Below are positions 26,800-39,900 of a stretch of 64,000 nt of DNA, in pieces. The stretch spans positions 1,408,971 to 1,472,970 of the forward strand of contig CAJNOP010000035.1 of assembly GCA_905250075.1 (NCBI GenBank). The letters are read 5' to 3'. Source of the DNA: Rotaria sp. Silwood1. Its lineage: Eukaryota > Rotifera > Eurotatoria > Philodinida > Philodinidae. The translations under genes were made by a program, and so were the position numbers. How positions within the stretch are numbered: position 1 is the stretch's first letter; every line of letters begins with the position of its first letter. The notes under the pieces were generated by a model that was given only the letters and a program-made list of their open reading frames with translations, was not told the DNA's origin and did no database searches.

Positions 26800-28344
26800 T
26801 TAACTAATACCAGTATTTTATCTCGAGTTTATCTCTTTTTTTTCTTATTTTCTCAAATAATTATTATTGCACATTATCTTTTCATCTTTTTTTCTTCTTC
26901 TTCTTCTTTTATATTATTCATATATCCAACTGTTGTGCAATTGTTTTTGCGACGAATGAATCTCTATTGTTTAAACACTCGCCAATGTGTATGTGTGTCT
27001 ATGTGTATGTTTATTCTTGTATATATATAGAGAGATGGCCTAATTTTGAGCATCAGATAAAAATGACCAATACTTATGCATGTTTGTTTGCGTGTGTACA
27101 TTCCACTCTAACGACTCAATTCTCTCAGCAGTTGTTTTTCTTTCTTTCTTTCTTTCTTTCTTTCTTTTTTATTATCAATTATTATATTATGTAATGATTT
27201 CTTTTGGAGTAAATTTCAATGAATAATAATACATATTTACTTCGATTAAATAATAATATAAACAAAATTTTATCTTATAATAATGTTCAATTTGTTGAAA
27301 ATTATTTCTACAAATCAGCAGTGGTTACTATTACAATTATAATGAAATAATTGCTTTGTCTTTTCAACGAATATTTATCAGAAACAATAAATCTATGAAC
27401 TATTCATTTATTCATTTAATAATAATTGAGCATAATCAGTTTCAAATATGAATTATTATTTTCAATATATAAATATGAATTTTTCTTTCAAAAGAATTGC
27501 CTGATCATTTCGATATATAAGAAAAAAGGTCAAAATAAAAATTATACGTAATGATTTATTCTCATTCTAAGACAGATCTTAGGACATAAGCTTTCATCTA
27601 GTATAGTCATCTGTAGGAGAGTATTGTTTTTAATTAAACTCACAATTCTAGATTATTAAAATATATTCCGTCTTAAAAATAGTGTTATTATTCTTAGATA
27701 TTTCAAGAATTAAATTTTATCATATGGGTATATGAAAAAAATGTGTATAGAAAATCTTAGATGGCAAAGTTTTTTCAAATATATTAGCATAATACTCAAA
27801 GGCTATAGAAGAATACTCGATAGAAATATTGAATTCTATCATATGAGTGCTCAGATACGTTAAACTCGTCACAAGTACCATCAGCGATTCCTCAAAAGGC
27901 ACGAATACTGATGAGTTTTTTTGTGACATTTTTTACTGTGAACACTTTAACAGTATGACTACATGAAAGTTACATGCGAAGAAGAGCACTACACATCTAG
28001 GATGAGAACAGATGGTCTTTCTAGTCTAATTAGCTAGAATGTTTGTCAAGGTATCAAGATATATATGATTTTCATTCTATGAGAGTTTGTCTTTTCTCAG
28101 TTTTTTTTTTCTCATTTCATAACTCTAAATATATCCGTTTGCAAGTCATTATATTAGACTTTCACAATGAATAACTTGCTTTTTCTTTGTTTTCATATCG
28201 CTTTATTTGCCATCTGTTGAACTTATATCGATTAATTTAATTGACAATGCTCATGCTTCTTTACGATATAAACGTCAAAAAGTTAAAATTTATTCTTCTT
28301 ATTTATTATTTTGAGAAGCTTGGAGTATGTGTGTTTAAATATAG
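26800..28344. other. Intergenic region with a TTTC microsatellite
   Basis: No supported gene. A (TTTC)n run lies at about 27137-27170 after T-rich 3' UTR-like sequence of the IgSF gene. An acceptor-like TATAG ends at 28344, just before the first ATG of the next gene, so a small upstream exon of that gene could lie here. Confidence 0.55.
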
Positions 28345-28349
28345 TCATT

Positions 28350-29604
28350 ATGGCATGGGATAGATTGCGCAAGTATTGTCTTGAATTAAACATTTTTTCA
28401 ACTGATTCAGACAATGCACAGGTCATTCTTCAACAACGGTGGTCAACTCGCGTCTATATCGTGATGCTTTCTATCACTTTGATTGTTGTTACTATTATTG
28501 CTGGATTCAATCTTCGATCAATAAATGAAATCGTTTATTCACCTACAAAGTCTCAGTTTACCAAAATGATTGAAAGATATCCAAATACACTCAGATGCCC
28601 ATGTTCCAGGATTGGTATTGCTTATGAAACATTTGTACGTACTCATGTTAATTTTCATCAAGTATGTTTAAGTACATTTGTAACACAAACATGGATAAAT
28701 TCATTATTTTTACAAAGCAATAACTCATCTTCAGCTTCATATGATATTCGATATTATCTTAGATATTTTTGGGAAGTTATAGCTGGCTTTTGTTTTTTGA
28801 GCAATAGTACATGGATAGATGCTGTGACAAGTTTTGGTGCGCTACGCATTGTTAGTCCAATAGCTGTTGTTGGAGAAAATCTTCGAAGTCAAGCTCAAGC
28901 GACACTTGATAATTCTATGTTAATGGCTCAAAGTGTACTAGTTCGTAATTTAATTGCTCTTCGAGGTATAATTGCTGGAAACCAGTTCGTATCTGGTTTG
29001 ACAACAAATTTTTACGCAAGTTATCCACCGTCAAGTTTCAGTAATGAAGGCACTCTAAAAATGTTCCCAAGAACATACAATAATTGCTCTTGCTTGAATT
29101 TTTTTGGTTGTCCACATCCAATTATCGTCACTACTAGTACTCATCAATTGATTACAATACCTGGTATGATTGGCGACTGTTTTATTGTTGATGCTACACT
29201 AGCCTCAACACTTGAATGCTACTATAATTCAACATGTTTTGCTCTATTGCATGGAGAATCAAGTATAAATGTGAACTTATTACTGGACACTTCAAACAAA
29301 CATTTTATGATAAATTCCACTTTGCAAATGCTTATCAATGAAGCTATGGTTGATAATTGGTCTATTGAAATTCTGTTTGACTCATTTTACCAACAATGCA
29401 GTCCTACACATTGTTCTTACAGTTATATGAAGCGATTTTCTTTCATTTTTATCGTGACTATACTCATTGGCATCTACAGTGGAGCTTCATTTGTACTGCG
29501 ATTACTTGCGCCTCAAATTGTAAGATTTATTTTTCAACATCGAAATCGAAAATTAACGTCTGATGTTGTGTCAGTAGTTACTGTGATTTCTCGCAGACAA
29601 AAGC
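28350..29604 (+). CDS. Unit 1 exon of the tandem membrane protein
   Basis: This exon encodes 418 residues from ATG 28350 to the GTAAGT donor at 29605. If the donor is not used, translation stops 7 codons later at 29627. Landmarks are LRCPCSRIGIAYETF, FHQVC, NNCSCLNFFGC, LECYYNSTCF, FYQQCSPTHCSY and YSGASFVLRLLAP. A possible acceptor ends at 28344, in phase 1 like those of units 2 and 3, so this may not be the true first exon. Confidence 0.75.
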
Positions 29605-32600
29605 GTAAGTTAAAAATCATTGCATAAATAAATTGCTCCTTTGTAAATATTTTGAAGATTATAAACGTTTCTTTAAAGAACTTGTGTTATAAACTGCTTC
29701 CTTCTGCTCTCCATATAGAATTGAAGTCCGCTCTATTCGAACTAGTGCAATATAGTAATGTAAATCATCGAATAGACTAGTTCGTCTCTTTTCATTGTTT
29801 GGTCGTAACTTTTTTGATACATCTTATTTCGTTTGTTCTACATGATTTCTATAAAAAGACAAATGTATTTCTTTCGTGAATCAAAAAAATGTGCACACAT
29901 GTATATTAACGAGAGATACTTGTTCAGGAACTGATCAATAGGAAATATATATGTTTCTATACTACTTTATTCGGTTTCTTTCTGGTATGACATTATAGCT
30001 ACACAGTATAGAAATGAAAGAATGTTTAGTTCGTTGGTAACTATCACAGCTCGCATTACAGGTCTTGAACAGTTAGGAAATATCAATTTATCGAATCTTG
30101 TGTACTTCTGTATTTATAAACAAAACAAGTCATAGCTATGACACAAAAAAATTGATGGCAAGTAAAAGTGCATCTCCAAACTTTTAACTTGCGAAACAAA
30201 GTAAAAGCCCAGTGGATTACTATTCTGTAGGCGAGTTTATTTTGAATGTAATAGCATATGCTCTTTAGTACTCTTGACGTTCAGCTGTAAATTGAAGCAC
30301 TTAGAAACGTGTTGCAGTTCAAAAACCTGCTACAGAAATAGGCAAATGTATGTGAGACCGAAACAAGAATGCGGTCGCTATCGTACGATCTACATTTGGT
30401 CTTTACATGATCAATGCTTGAGACGGGTTTGAACATAGTCACGAACAAGCACTTTGTATATCTGAATTTCTTCTAAATTGTTTCTGAAATGATCAAAAAA
30501 TCTTTTGCAAAAAGTATTTAAATTACGGATCACAGCGTCTATCAGAATTCGAGCGAAACAATCATTTGAAAAAGCACGTTCTCCATATAGTTTGTCAAGA
30601 CGCCTTGATGTGTGATCTAAATGCATTTATTGCTTAAGATATGTTCAAATATAATCCGAAAACAAACAAGAATGTATTAGAACAAGTAAATCATCAATTA
30701 GAAAAATCTCAAAACCAAGTATAGTTTCTAGAATTGAATTCTGATGTATTGAAAATTTCTAATGGAATACTTTTAATATGTTCAAAACCTTTCTCTTCTT
30801 TGAAATAGTCCAAAGCTAATGTTGTTTTAACGCGAGTTATTTTATTTCATTATACTTCTAGTAAAGATGGCACGTGATCATACGCGAAATTTTCTAAGTA
30901 CAATTGTTCGAAAAATGATCGCGTTGAATTTTTTCAAAACAAATGGATTGCAAACACCAATGAATATACGTCGACAACAAATTTTAACACGATTCTTCAT
31001 TCTGATACTTGTTTCGTGCTCAATTACTGTTGGATTATATATATTTCTCTCTGACCAAGACCAACTTGTCACTGTTGAATATCCATCTCTAGTTAAATAT
31101 GAGTCATTATATGAACAACATTCATCAACTCTTTTATGTCTTTGCTCACAAATATCTGTTCCATATGATAGATTTCTTAATGTAACATTTGTATTACATC
31201 AAATATGTACAAGTAGTTTAGTTTCATCAATGTGGCTTGATTATCTGGTACTTGTTAATATAAATCGTATACCGATATGGACAGAAACCGACTTCTCGCG
31301 TGATTTCCGTACTTTTGGTGCATCGTATTTTAAATTTTTGGCTACGTATTGCCATCTTGCTCAAATCAATATTGAAGATGCAAAGCATATGTTCTTATCT
31401 ACACAATTCATTAATAATTATCTACCGTCTCAATTATTTTTTCTTCAACAAGTTCAACATATTTCTGAATCATTCATCGCTAAAACACGTCATGAATTTT
31501 CACGCACATTAAACTGGACTCAGACTGCTACCATGATTAGTCAATTTTTGACAGGTGCAAATACTAATTTTCGCATAACAGTCAATAATGATGGTCGAGT
31601 TATAATTAATGATGTCACGTTTAGGATAGTAACACAAATAACTCATAACTCTTTATTGAGTACTGGAAGATGCTCATGTGGATTCGACGGCAGAGTATGT
31701 TTTTTGATACCTATTATTTATACAAATGGATCAGGTGTATCTGAATTTTTACAAGTATTTTATGAATTAAAGATTGGTTGCATACCTATGTTTGGACTTT
31801 TCTGGTCAGAGACCGACTGGTGGTACAATATAACGTACATTGAAAATATTCGGATGACGTACAGTATGATCATGGACTCTCAACTTCTCTTTAATATTGA
31901 ATCACTCAATCGATCAGTGCCAACACGATTTGAACATGTTCGATTGAATATTTTGCTTCAAGAAATGTTTGTAGAAACCGTGATAAATAATAATACTCGC
32001 TTTGATCTTTTCTATGAGCAATGTTCACCTATCGCTTGTACATACCAAGTCGTACAACGACGCGAGATAATTATTGCCATTCTATTAATCATTAATATCT
32101 ATGGTGGACTCAGTCGAGGCCTTAGATTGATTATACCTTTGATTGGCAATCTTATTTTCTTTTTCATTCGAAAATGTCAAAATTCGACTATTACTCATGG
32201 TAAGTACGCTGTGAACTTTCAAAGATAATCCCTGTTGTAATTAAGTTAAGTCTGATGACAAACAATGAACGCAAAAAAAACGAAACTATTGATTGGCTAG
32301 TACCATAAAGTTAAGCTTTACTGAAGAAAGAAAATTAAGTGAATATCTGATGAACATGCGTGGAAAATGATTCTTCCTATTGAGAATTTATGAAATAGGC
32401 AAGAATGAAATTTTCATTTTTCATGCTATAAAATTCATCAAATAAATAACAACAGTTGACTAGATGTATAGAACCTAAAGTTTGTTTTTAATTTTTATTT
32501 GTTTCTTCAACAAATGTGAAAAATTTCTTCTAAGATTACGTATTGTTCAGACTGCTAGTAAAAAGAAAAAACAAATTCAAACTCATTGCAACATACATAC

Positions 32601-34838
32601 GAAACATCAGGGAAAGATTCTTGTGATAGAAAATTATGTTGTTTTTATACAGAATAATACTTGCATATTTGCTATTATTCAGAAGGAGATAGAACCTTAA
32701 CACAAATTGAATACAACTTAGCATCAAATGATTCAATGAGCAACATATTAGATGTTAAGAACTATAAATTTTGAAAAACTAAAATACACCAACCAGATTG
32801 ATTTTTACGACTTTATATATTGAATTATGTCAAAGACAAAGGCTTCTGTTACTTCGTACTAGCAAGATTAGAGCTACTATGCGCATGCTTTACAAAGAGA
32901 ATTGTTTGAAAGATATAAGTCTTATTTTGAAAAATAGTCATTCTTTATGGAAAAATTGTTAATGCATGTATGGCTTCAGAAACTCTTCGTTCTTGAAAGA
33001 TATATGAGATAAAGAAAAACTTAGATGTTGACATACTAGATGTTATCAATTGATGCGTTGACTAACTAGCGATATTTCTGATGATTTGTATTTATTAAAA
33101 ATTCGATAGAGTTCTACAACCTAGTCTATAAATATGCTTTTTCAATCTGTCTAAGCATTGATACATCCACAAATAGTCTCAAACGTCACATGTCATCCTT
33201 ATATTCTAATGTAAAACTTCATACAATGCAATCTATATGGTATCATATTTTAGGTTACTTGTTAAGATTGGCAACTAGAAGCATTTCGAATTTCATAGAC
33301 AGATAGAAAGACAAGATAGTCAATAACATTTTCTTTTTGAAATAAAAGTAAAATATGATTGATAAGTAGATTGCTTTTTCATTCATTTTATTTTGTCATT
33401 TATTCTCTTCAGAAATATGTCAAATATCCCAACATGTTCTAAATATGTCTTATCCTCTATTAACACAATTTAATAGATTGAGCCGACTTATAGATCATAT
33501 TTGATAAAGACTTGTTTTTTATTTTTATTTTCAGGGCTTCGAACTATTGCTTTCTGCCGAAGAAGATTTCTGAATAATTTGGTTCAAGCAATTCTGGCAA
33601 TAAATTTGTTTAAGTCGTTCAGAACCGATCGAACTAGTGAACACAAACAGAAAATTTATACCCGAGTCTATCTCGTTCTTTTCATTAGTATTCTTAGCAT
33701 ACTGATGTTTTACTCGTCTATTATCGGTCGTGTTATTCGTAAAACATATTTACAACCATCGATTGAAGACTATGAACATTTACTGAATCTTCATCCTGAT
33801 GGAGTCGACTGTCCTTGTACAAGAATATCAATTCCTTACAATACATTTGTGATTCAACTTGAAGTCAAATCATATCATCAGGCATGCACTACTGATGTAA
33901 TTGAACAAACTTTGATCATGGGTAGTATTTTTGAGCCTTCAACTACATACACCAATAGGGTCGATTTTCAATCATGGCGATTTTCTTTCGTCGACGGTCT
34001 ACAGAGATTATGTCGCTTAGCAGAAGATAGTATTACCAATGATATTCAAGCATTTTTAGCTTCAACTATGCTGGTATATCAGTTAATACCACGTACTCAA
34101 TTCGATAGCGAAATGAATGTCACATTGAATCGAGTGAAACTAGCAACACCTGTCGCATTCACTCGAATATTGGATCTACTTCGTTTAACTATTCATGGTA
34201 ATGCATTGATCGATGTATTTTCATTGAGTTGGAACATGGTCATGGCTGAAAATAGTCAAGATACGAATGTTTCATTTGTTAGTATATCTACAAATCAATA
34301 TACAAAATGTTCTTGTATCACTGAACGATCTTGTTCGATGGCAGCTCAATTATTTCTTCCTAATGATACAAGCTACTATACATTCCAAGGTTTGGTACTC
34401 GGTTGTTTTCTTCTTGAAACGGTACTACAGTCTTCATTATCATGTTTCTATTCGATGACATGTATTAAGGAATTTCGGAAGGTCATGAACTTCCATTATC
34501 CGGCAGATCTAGAACAATGGAGTAATGAAACAGGTAATCCTATTTTGTTGGATGCTGCAGCAACGCGATTTTCTGTCACAGATACAATTGAAATGATGGC
34601 TTACAATATGTTTATTGAATCATGGACAACAAATGTTTCATATGAGAATTTATTCTACGCGTGTGCACCAAAACAGTGTATTTATACATATTATTATCGA
34701 ATCGATGTGCGGCAACTATTGACTACATTCTTGAGTGTTTTCTCTGGTCTATCTAGTGGACTACGACTTATTGTACCATATTTGGTTCGAATAGTCGAAA
34801 TCGTGATAAAATTTTTTCGTATTAGGCCAATTCAATAA
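28350..34838 (+). CDS. Three-unit tandem-repeat membrane protein, unknown function (probable single gene)
   Basis: Three large exons, 28350-29604, 30862-32199 and 33535-34838, join in frame to 1298 aa. Each encodes one homologous unit of about 418-446 aa: a basic N-terminal stretch, a transmembrane helix (such as VYIVMLSITLIVVTII), an ectodomain of about 330 aa with patterned cysteines, and a C-terminal hydrophobic segment ending in a (Y/F)xGxSxGLRLxxP-like motif. Shared ectodomain motifs are C(P/L)C(S/T)xI, HQxC, a CSC group, and Cx(A/S)Pxx C near the end. Units 1 and 3 also share LxCxYxxxC, which unit 2 lacks. Units 1 and 2 end at GTAAGT donors and units 2 and 3 begin after pyrimidine-rich AG acceptors, all in phase 1, which supports one transcript. 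The alternative is three separate genes ending at stop codons 29625-29627, 32226-32228 and 34836-34838. Similar proteins are, from memory, abundant in bdelloid gene sets without a known domain; role and ligand are unknown. Confidence 0.7.
30862..32199 (+). CDS. Unit 2 exon of the tandem membrane protein
   Basis: This exon runs from an acceptor (ACTTCTAG) to a GTAAGT donor at 32200. It can also be read on its own from ATG 30867 to stop 32228 (453 aa). Landmarks are LLCLCSQISVPYDRF, LHQIC, RCSCGFDGRVCF, FYEQCSPIACTY and YGGLSRGLRLIIP. The LxCxYxxxC pair of the sister units is absent and replaced by a Trp/Tyr-rich stretch (ETDWWYNITY), so one predicted disulfide is lost. Confidence 0.78.
33535..34838 (+). 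CDS. Unit 3 exon of the tandem membrane protein
   Basis: This exon starts after a strong acceptor (TTTATTTTCAG) and ends at TAA 34836-34838. It has no donor near its end, as expected of a last exon. There is no upstream ATG inside the exon before the homologous N-terminal stretch, which argues against an independent gene starting here. Landmarks are VDCPCTRISIPYNTF, YHQAC, KCSCITERSCS, LSCFYSMTCI, YACAPKQCIYTYY and FSGLSSGLRLIVP. Confidence 0.78.
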
Positions 34839-36352
34839 CTCGTTTTCTTAAAAACTTTTGCGAATTTTTTCGTCTAGATATAAACATCATACTTAAGAAT
34901 ATATTTAAATTATGATCATTGATCGCATGTATATTTGTTTACAAAGCTTTCCTTAAATCGGATATTTTTGTTAATTGTCGTTTATTTCTTCATTGCTGTT
35001 ATCGAATTTATTATGATAAAGTGACACATGCTTTTTGTTATTCAATTTTAGATGAAAATAAAAGTCGTCTAGAAGAACTGAATGACTTTAAAAAAAAATT
35101 GAACTGCATTCTGCACACATGCCAGTAATAATGATAGTATTTGTCAACAAATACAGTTTTCACCCTTTTTGAGAAATCTGAAGATAGAGAGTTCAGTAAA
35201 AAACGGGACGGAGATGTATAAGGCCGATAAGTAAACCATCAACATTTTAAGTATTAAGAAATAAAGTTTCATACAAAGGCATAATTGGATAGAACTTGTC
35301 GAATTAAGTATATTTTGTGATGAAATGTAGCTTTCAAAATCCCAGCATGAAAAAAAAATGATTGCGTGAAATTTTGTCGTTTTTATATGAATTGTCTATA
35401 ATCACAACTTAGTGTATCTTCACTAAACATATTATCATCTTTGGTTAAATTCTAATAGAATTCGACATTGAAAATGAATTTTCTAGAAGGTCTCATGCAA
35501 AAATTAAGCAATTCATACAAAGGAAAACAAAGCTGTGTGATTTTTCATAACTTTAGGTCAATTTATTTAATTTAAAAAAAAACAATTGCAAATTAACTGT
35601 GGAAATATAATTTTAACGAAAATACTATTATTATTTAAGTTTTCCTCTACAATAAATATAATTATACATCAAAATAGAATAATAACGACGACTGCACTAA
35701 TGTCTTTTTTTTTTGTCTCTATTCAACTCATCTGATTCAGTATATAACATTTTCGTTTAATCTTTTGTATCGTTCATTATATAGATTCTTAGATTTTCAA
35801 TAAACGATTGCTTGTTCATTCGATTACATTCCATAAATTTCAAATTTAGAAAGACAAAGCCTTACTCAAACTATTGATTGTAGACAAGTGTAGATCTTAA
35901 TCATGATTATATAATTATAAGTACTAAGATATCAACTTTGAAATAACTTTTTGACACTGATGATTTTTTTCCTAGGACAAAAAAAAACAAAGAAACCATT
36001 TTTCGAATAGCAGTTTTTGAAACATACATAACATAACTAAGTTGAAAGTATAGTTCTAGAATGTATGTAAAACAATATATTTTATTTTTGAATATCAAGT
36101 CTGTATATCAATTATCTAATATTGTATGAGACAGTTCATCAGACTTACTTAATTTGTTTCTTTTTCTAAATAAATATTTGATTGGTAAAAATAAATATCA
36201 TCAAGCATTGTGCAAAAGAGTAGACGGAATTCTTATCTATCTGTAAGATTTTATTATCTTTAGTATGATTTAGACAAGAAAATGATAAAACTCATTTTCT
36301 AGTGAGACAATTAAACAAGACAATACTATTCTTCTTTTTTTTGTATATACTG
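34839..36352. other. Intergenic region, no gene seen
   Basis: A/T-rich DNA between the tandem membrane-protein gene and the small PPxY protein. Short frames at 34919-35128 and 35907-36098 have no splice context or family resemblance. Confidence 0.55.
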
Positions 36353-36994
36353 ATGTTTAGATCATCAATTAACTGCATATTTTTTCTTATTATTCTGCTT
36401 AATTTTATAACGACAAGTATCTTTTGCGATCATGATTATTTAAGTAGGTATATATTAAAGACAATACTAAAAAAAAACATAAAAATTTACTTTTTTTTTT
36501 TTTAATTTTTGATACCGAAAAAAGTTTCTCTAACATCAATTATTAATAGTTTTGTCTCTATAAGTCGATTTTCTGAAAAATGTAACAGTTCTCATATATT
36601 TTCTTTCTTTCTGACAGACGATCAAACATTAGAACGTGACTATGGTTTACAAGAACATTCAACTGGTCTTCCACCAGCTATTATTGCTATTATTGTCATT
36701 AGTGCGATTCTTTGTTTCGCTGCATGTTTAAGTTGTTGCATACGTTCTCAACAACATCAACGTGCTCCTGTTGATTACGTTAATTCGGATCATACAACTA
36801 TTGCTAATCCCTATCAACTACAAGATGTTCGAAGTCCAGCACGAATCGTACTTGTGCGACCTATTAATAATGTTGGTGCTGCACCGCACTCTCAAGTACT
36901 TCCTAGTATATACGAAGGTCCACCTCCATCTTATGACGTAGCAACTGGCAGTCTTTCATCACTACCTCCACCGTTCACAGCACGTGTTCAATAA
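36353..36994 (+). CDS. Small single-pass membrane protein with PPxY motif
   Basis: Two exons, 36353-36443 and 36618-36994, give 155 aa. Exon 1 supplies a signal peptide (MFRSSINCIFFLIILL, cleavage probably near TSIFC). A short ectodomain of about 20 residues follows, then a transmembrane helix (PPAIIAIIVISAILCF) running into a cysteine cluster (CFAACLSCC), a likely palmitoylation site. The cytoplasmic tail of about 90 residues ends with EGPPPSYDVATG, a PPxY ligand for WW domains such as those of Nedd4-type ubiquitin ligases. The layout recalls Shisa-like/VOPP1-type adaptors, but the cysteine-rich ectodomain typical of those is missing, so I do not assign a family. The exon 1 donor (GTAGGT) is a prediction; the second exon is secure because of its clear acceptor (TTTCTGACAG). 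Confidence 0.7.
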
Positions 36995-39900
36995 TCTAAT
37001 AAATTGACTCTATAAGTAAAAAATTATTTTATCAATAAATATGAAACAAAAAACAGAGACTAGACATTAAAAAAAAATATTCCTGAACGGATAAATTAAA
37101 AGGAAATTGTTCTATTCTAAGTAATCCAATCATGCTACTTATCTACAAGTACAATATTTAACTGATGTCTTGTTTTTCATCAACTACAAGATCGATTTCA
37201 TGTAAATTATCTATTTCATAATATGAATAAATATATTTGTTTATAATAATCATTCATACAAATGACGGTATCTTATCATTGCTTCAAAATCAATTTACTA
37301 AGAAAAGAACACTTATTATTATTCTATTAAACAGTAAACATTTTTGCAATGTAATTCTTAATGATAGAATTATGCAATCTTTACTTCAATCATTTTGTTG
37401 CTGAATGTAGGTCCATTTTAAGCACAAATTTATACTAAAATAATATGCATATTAACTCAAATCTTTCATTCATAGTTATAAGGATAAAAAATATCTTCTA
37501 ATATGCAAATTTTAAAACATAATGTGCTATTTGAGTAATATTCTTCATAGAAGTATTGTATTCTTATTGTAATTAATATTTTTGTTTTAGATGACAAATG
37601 ATAATAATCACCATGTATATAACATATTAATATGTTTCCACAGTAATATTCAAATATAATTATGAAAATTTTATTTCATTATCAATCAACTATAAATTCT
37701 AAGAAACTAGTATTATTATTATTGGACTAAATTCTAAAATAATATAACGAAATGACGAAGGATAAAATTGAATGATAAATATAGTTTTGATTATTTATAA
37801 TCAAAAGATGAACTATTTCTTGCTAACATTTTATTTATATAGACTCAAAAAAAAAATCATAATGATTTTGATAATAAAAACAGTTAAATGAATTGAAATT
37901 TGATACAATATATGAAATAAGTAAGAAAACAAAGTTTTTTTTCATAACTTCATAAACATTGAAACCATAAGATTTTTGTATAAAAACATTTGTTCTCTTA
38001 TCCTCTTACAAGTAGTGAGTGCACGAAAATTTATCTTAATTTATATTTGATTTAATCGTTGGAATAAATTAATTTTCAACTTATGTATAAATTGAATGTT
38101 TTTCGAATTGCAATAAATTTTTAATAATAAAACGTTACTTTTAATTAATATATAAATACAACATATTAAGAAAAATCTTAGAAATTAAACATTAAATTCT
38201 ATGAGTTAATTTCTTTTTATTTCATAGAATGAATGATTTATATAAAACAAAGAGAATAATAAATTGTAATATATCTATATAAATAGATAAAGAAATCAAA
38301 AGTGCGACACTTCAATGACGATTAATGGCCTGTAAAAAACAGGTAATGACCTTGTTTACATAGAAAACATTCAATATTCAAAACAACAAGCGATGAAAAA
38401 ATCTCAAAAGAAAAGAACACTGTTGAAAAAGTATCAATTATGTTTTACAAAATTTAGTCAGGATCATCAAGAAAAATTGTCAAAAAAAAACAAAAAATGT
38501 TTCTATTTGACAATAAAAAATTTTCTAAAGAAAACAAAAAATTACATAATTCAGGCAGATTGAAATGTCTGTGCATGGATTCACTTGATCAAGTATTTTT
38601 CAGCGGGTGTTTGTCGAGTTCAAAAAAAAAAATATAATAAGGCGAACCATTCCAATGAAACGCTGGTTTCTATCATCATCATTTACAATTAATTAATTCG
38701 ATATGAAACATTGTGAATAAAGTAAAATATTAAATGTGCAATATTAACCAAAATCTAAAATGTAAAACAAAAAAAAAAAGAAAATACTTAGAGCATACAA
38801 AAAGTCTTTATGGAGTCATATCGATTTCTTATTGAATGCTTGAAGAAATTTTTGTGTAAAACTTAACTAACGATTTCGGCAGATTAAATGTTTCAATCAC
38901 TTAATACATTGTATTAAAAAACAAAATATACTACAAGATGCAGCATGAAAAGCTCTACAATCTACAAAGTAAAGCTTATTTTAATTGTGTATTTCTCGTC
39001 AACGAAATCAAAATTCTGTGCGACCAATTTTCACCGTCTCGAAAAAATTATACGAAGAGAAGTTCCGTTCTTGTATTTCATATATAAAATAAACTGTTCT
39101 TTATAAGTTGTAGAGCTTTTCACGCTACATCTTGTGGAATATTTTGTTTTTTAATACAACATACTGAGTGATTGAAAATTGAAATGCAAAGCGTATTAAT
39201 CGACCTCATCCGTTAGTTAAGTTTTACATAAAAACAGTTCTTATCGAAATTTTATTATTATGATATTAGTTGAAGATAGGTCAAATAGCATAGAAAAATA
39301 GAGCATCGTTTTCTCTATCACTACATAAAAGAAGAAAATTACTTCAAGCATTCTTCGTAAAGACTTTTGGTATGTCCTAAGTAAATTATTATTATCGTTC
39401 AATGTATTTTATATTTAGACATTGTTAAGACTTAAACTCATACTCAAAGAAAAATATTAAGCAAAAACTGAATTGATTGTAAACTCACTTTTATTTTTAA
39501 TTTTCTCCACACAAATAGTCCATACTTGAATGCTGTAAATAAATAAAAATTTCATAGAAATCATGTCAGATAATCAACACAAAAAAAAAGAACAACATTT
39601 ATTAAAATTATTGATATATATTCACTTACAAATTGATTACTTTCATTCGAATATAAATAAATGGAATTCTTTTTCATATAGCATTGAATAAGGTGAACAT
39701 TGGAATGGACTTACTATTCCATCCTAGTATTGAGAGATGCTGAACTAAAACGAAAATAATCATTTATTATAGAACATTTTTATCTTATATGATCGAAAGA
39801 AGTATATTTATCTACAAGCAGAACAAAAAAAAAATGTGTATGTAAAAAAAGCAAAAAGCAAAATAGAAGTGTTATGTTCGAATTCATCAACAATGTGTCG

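Noticed and set aside
29712-29780. Possible short 3' exon for unit 1 after the acceptor-like CCATATAG
   Set aside because: It would splice in frame and give a short tail, but it has no counterpart in units 2 or 3, and the join to unit 2 is better supported by homology. It stays possible as an alternative end.
30411-30626. Minus-strand frame between units 1 and 2 of the tandem membrane protein
   Set aside because: No family resemblance; it lies within the proposed intron.
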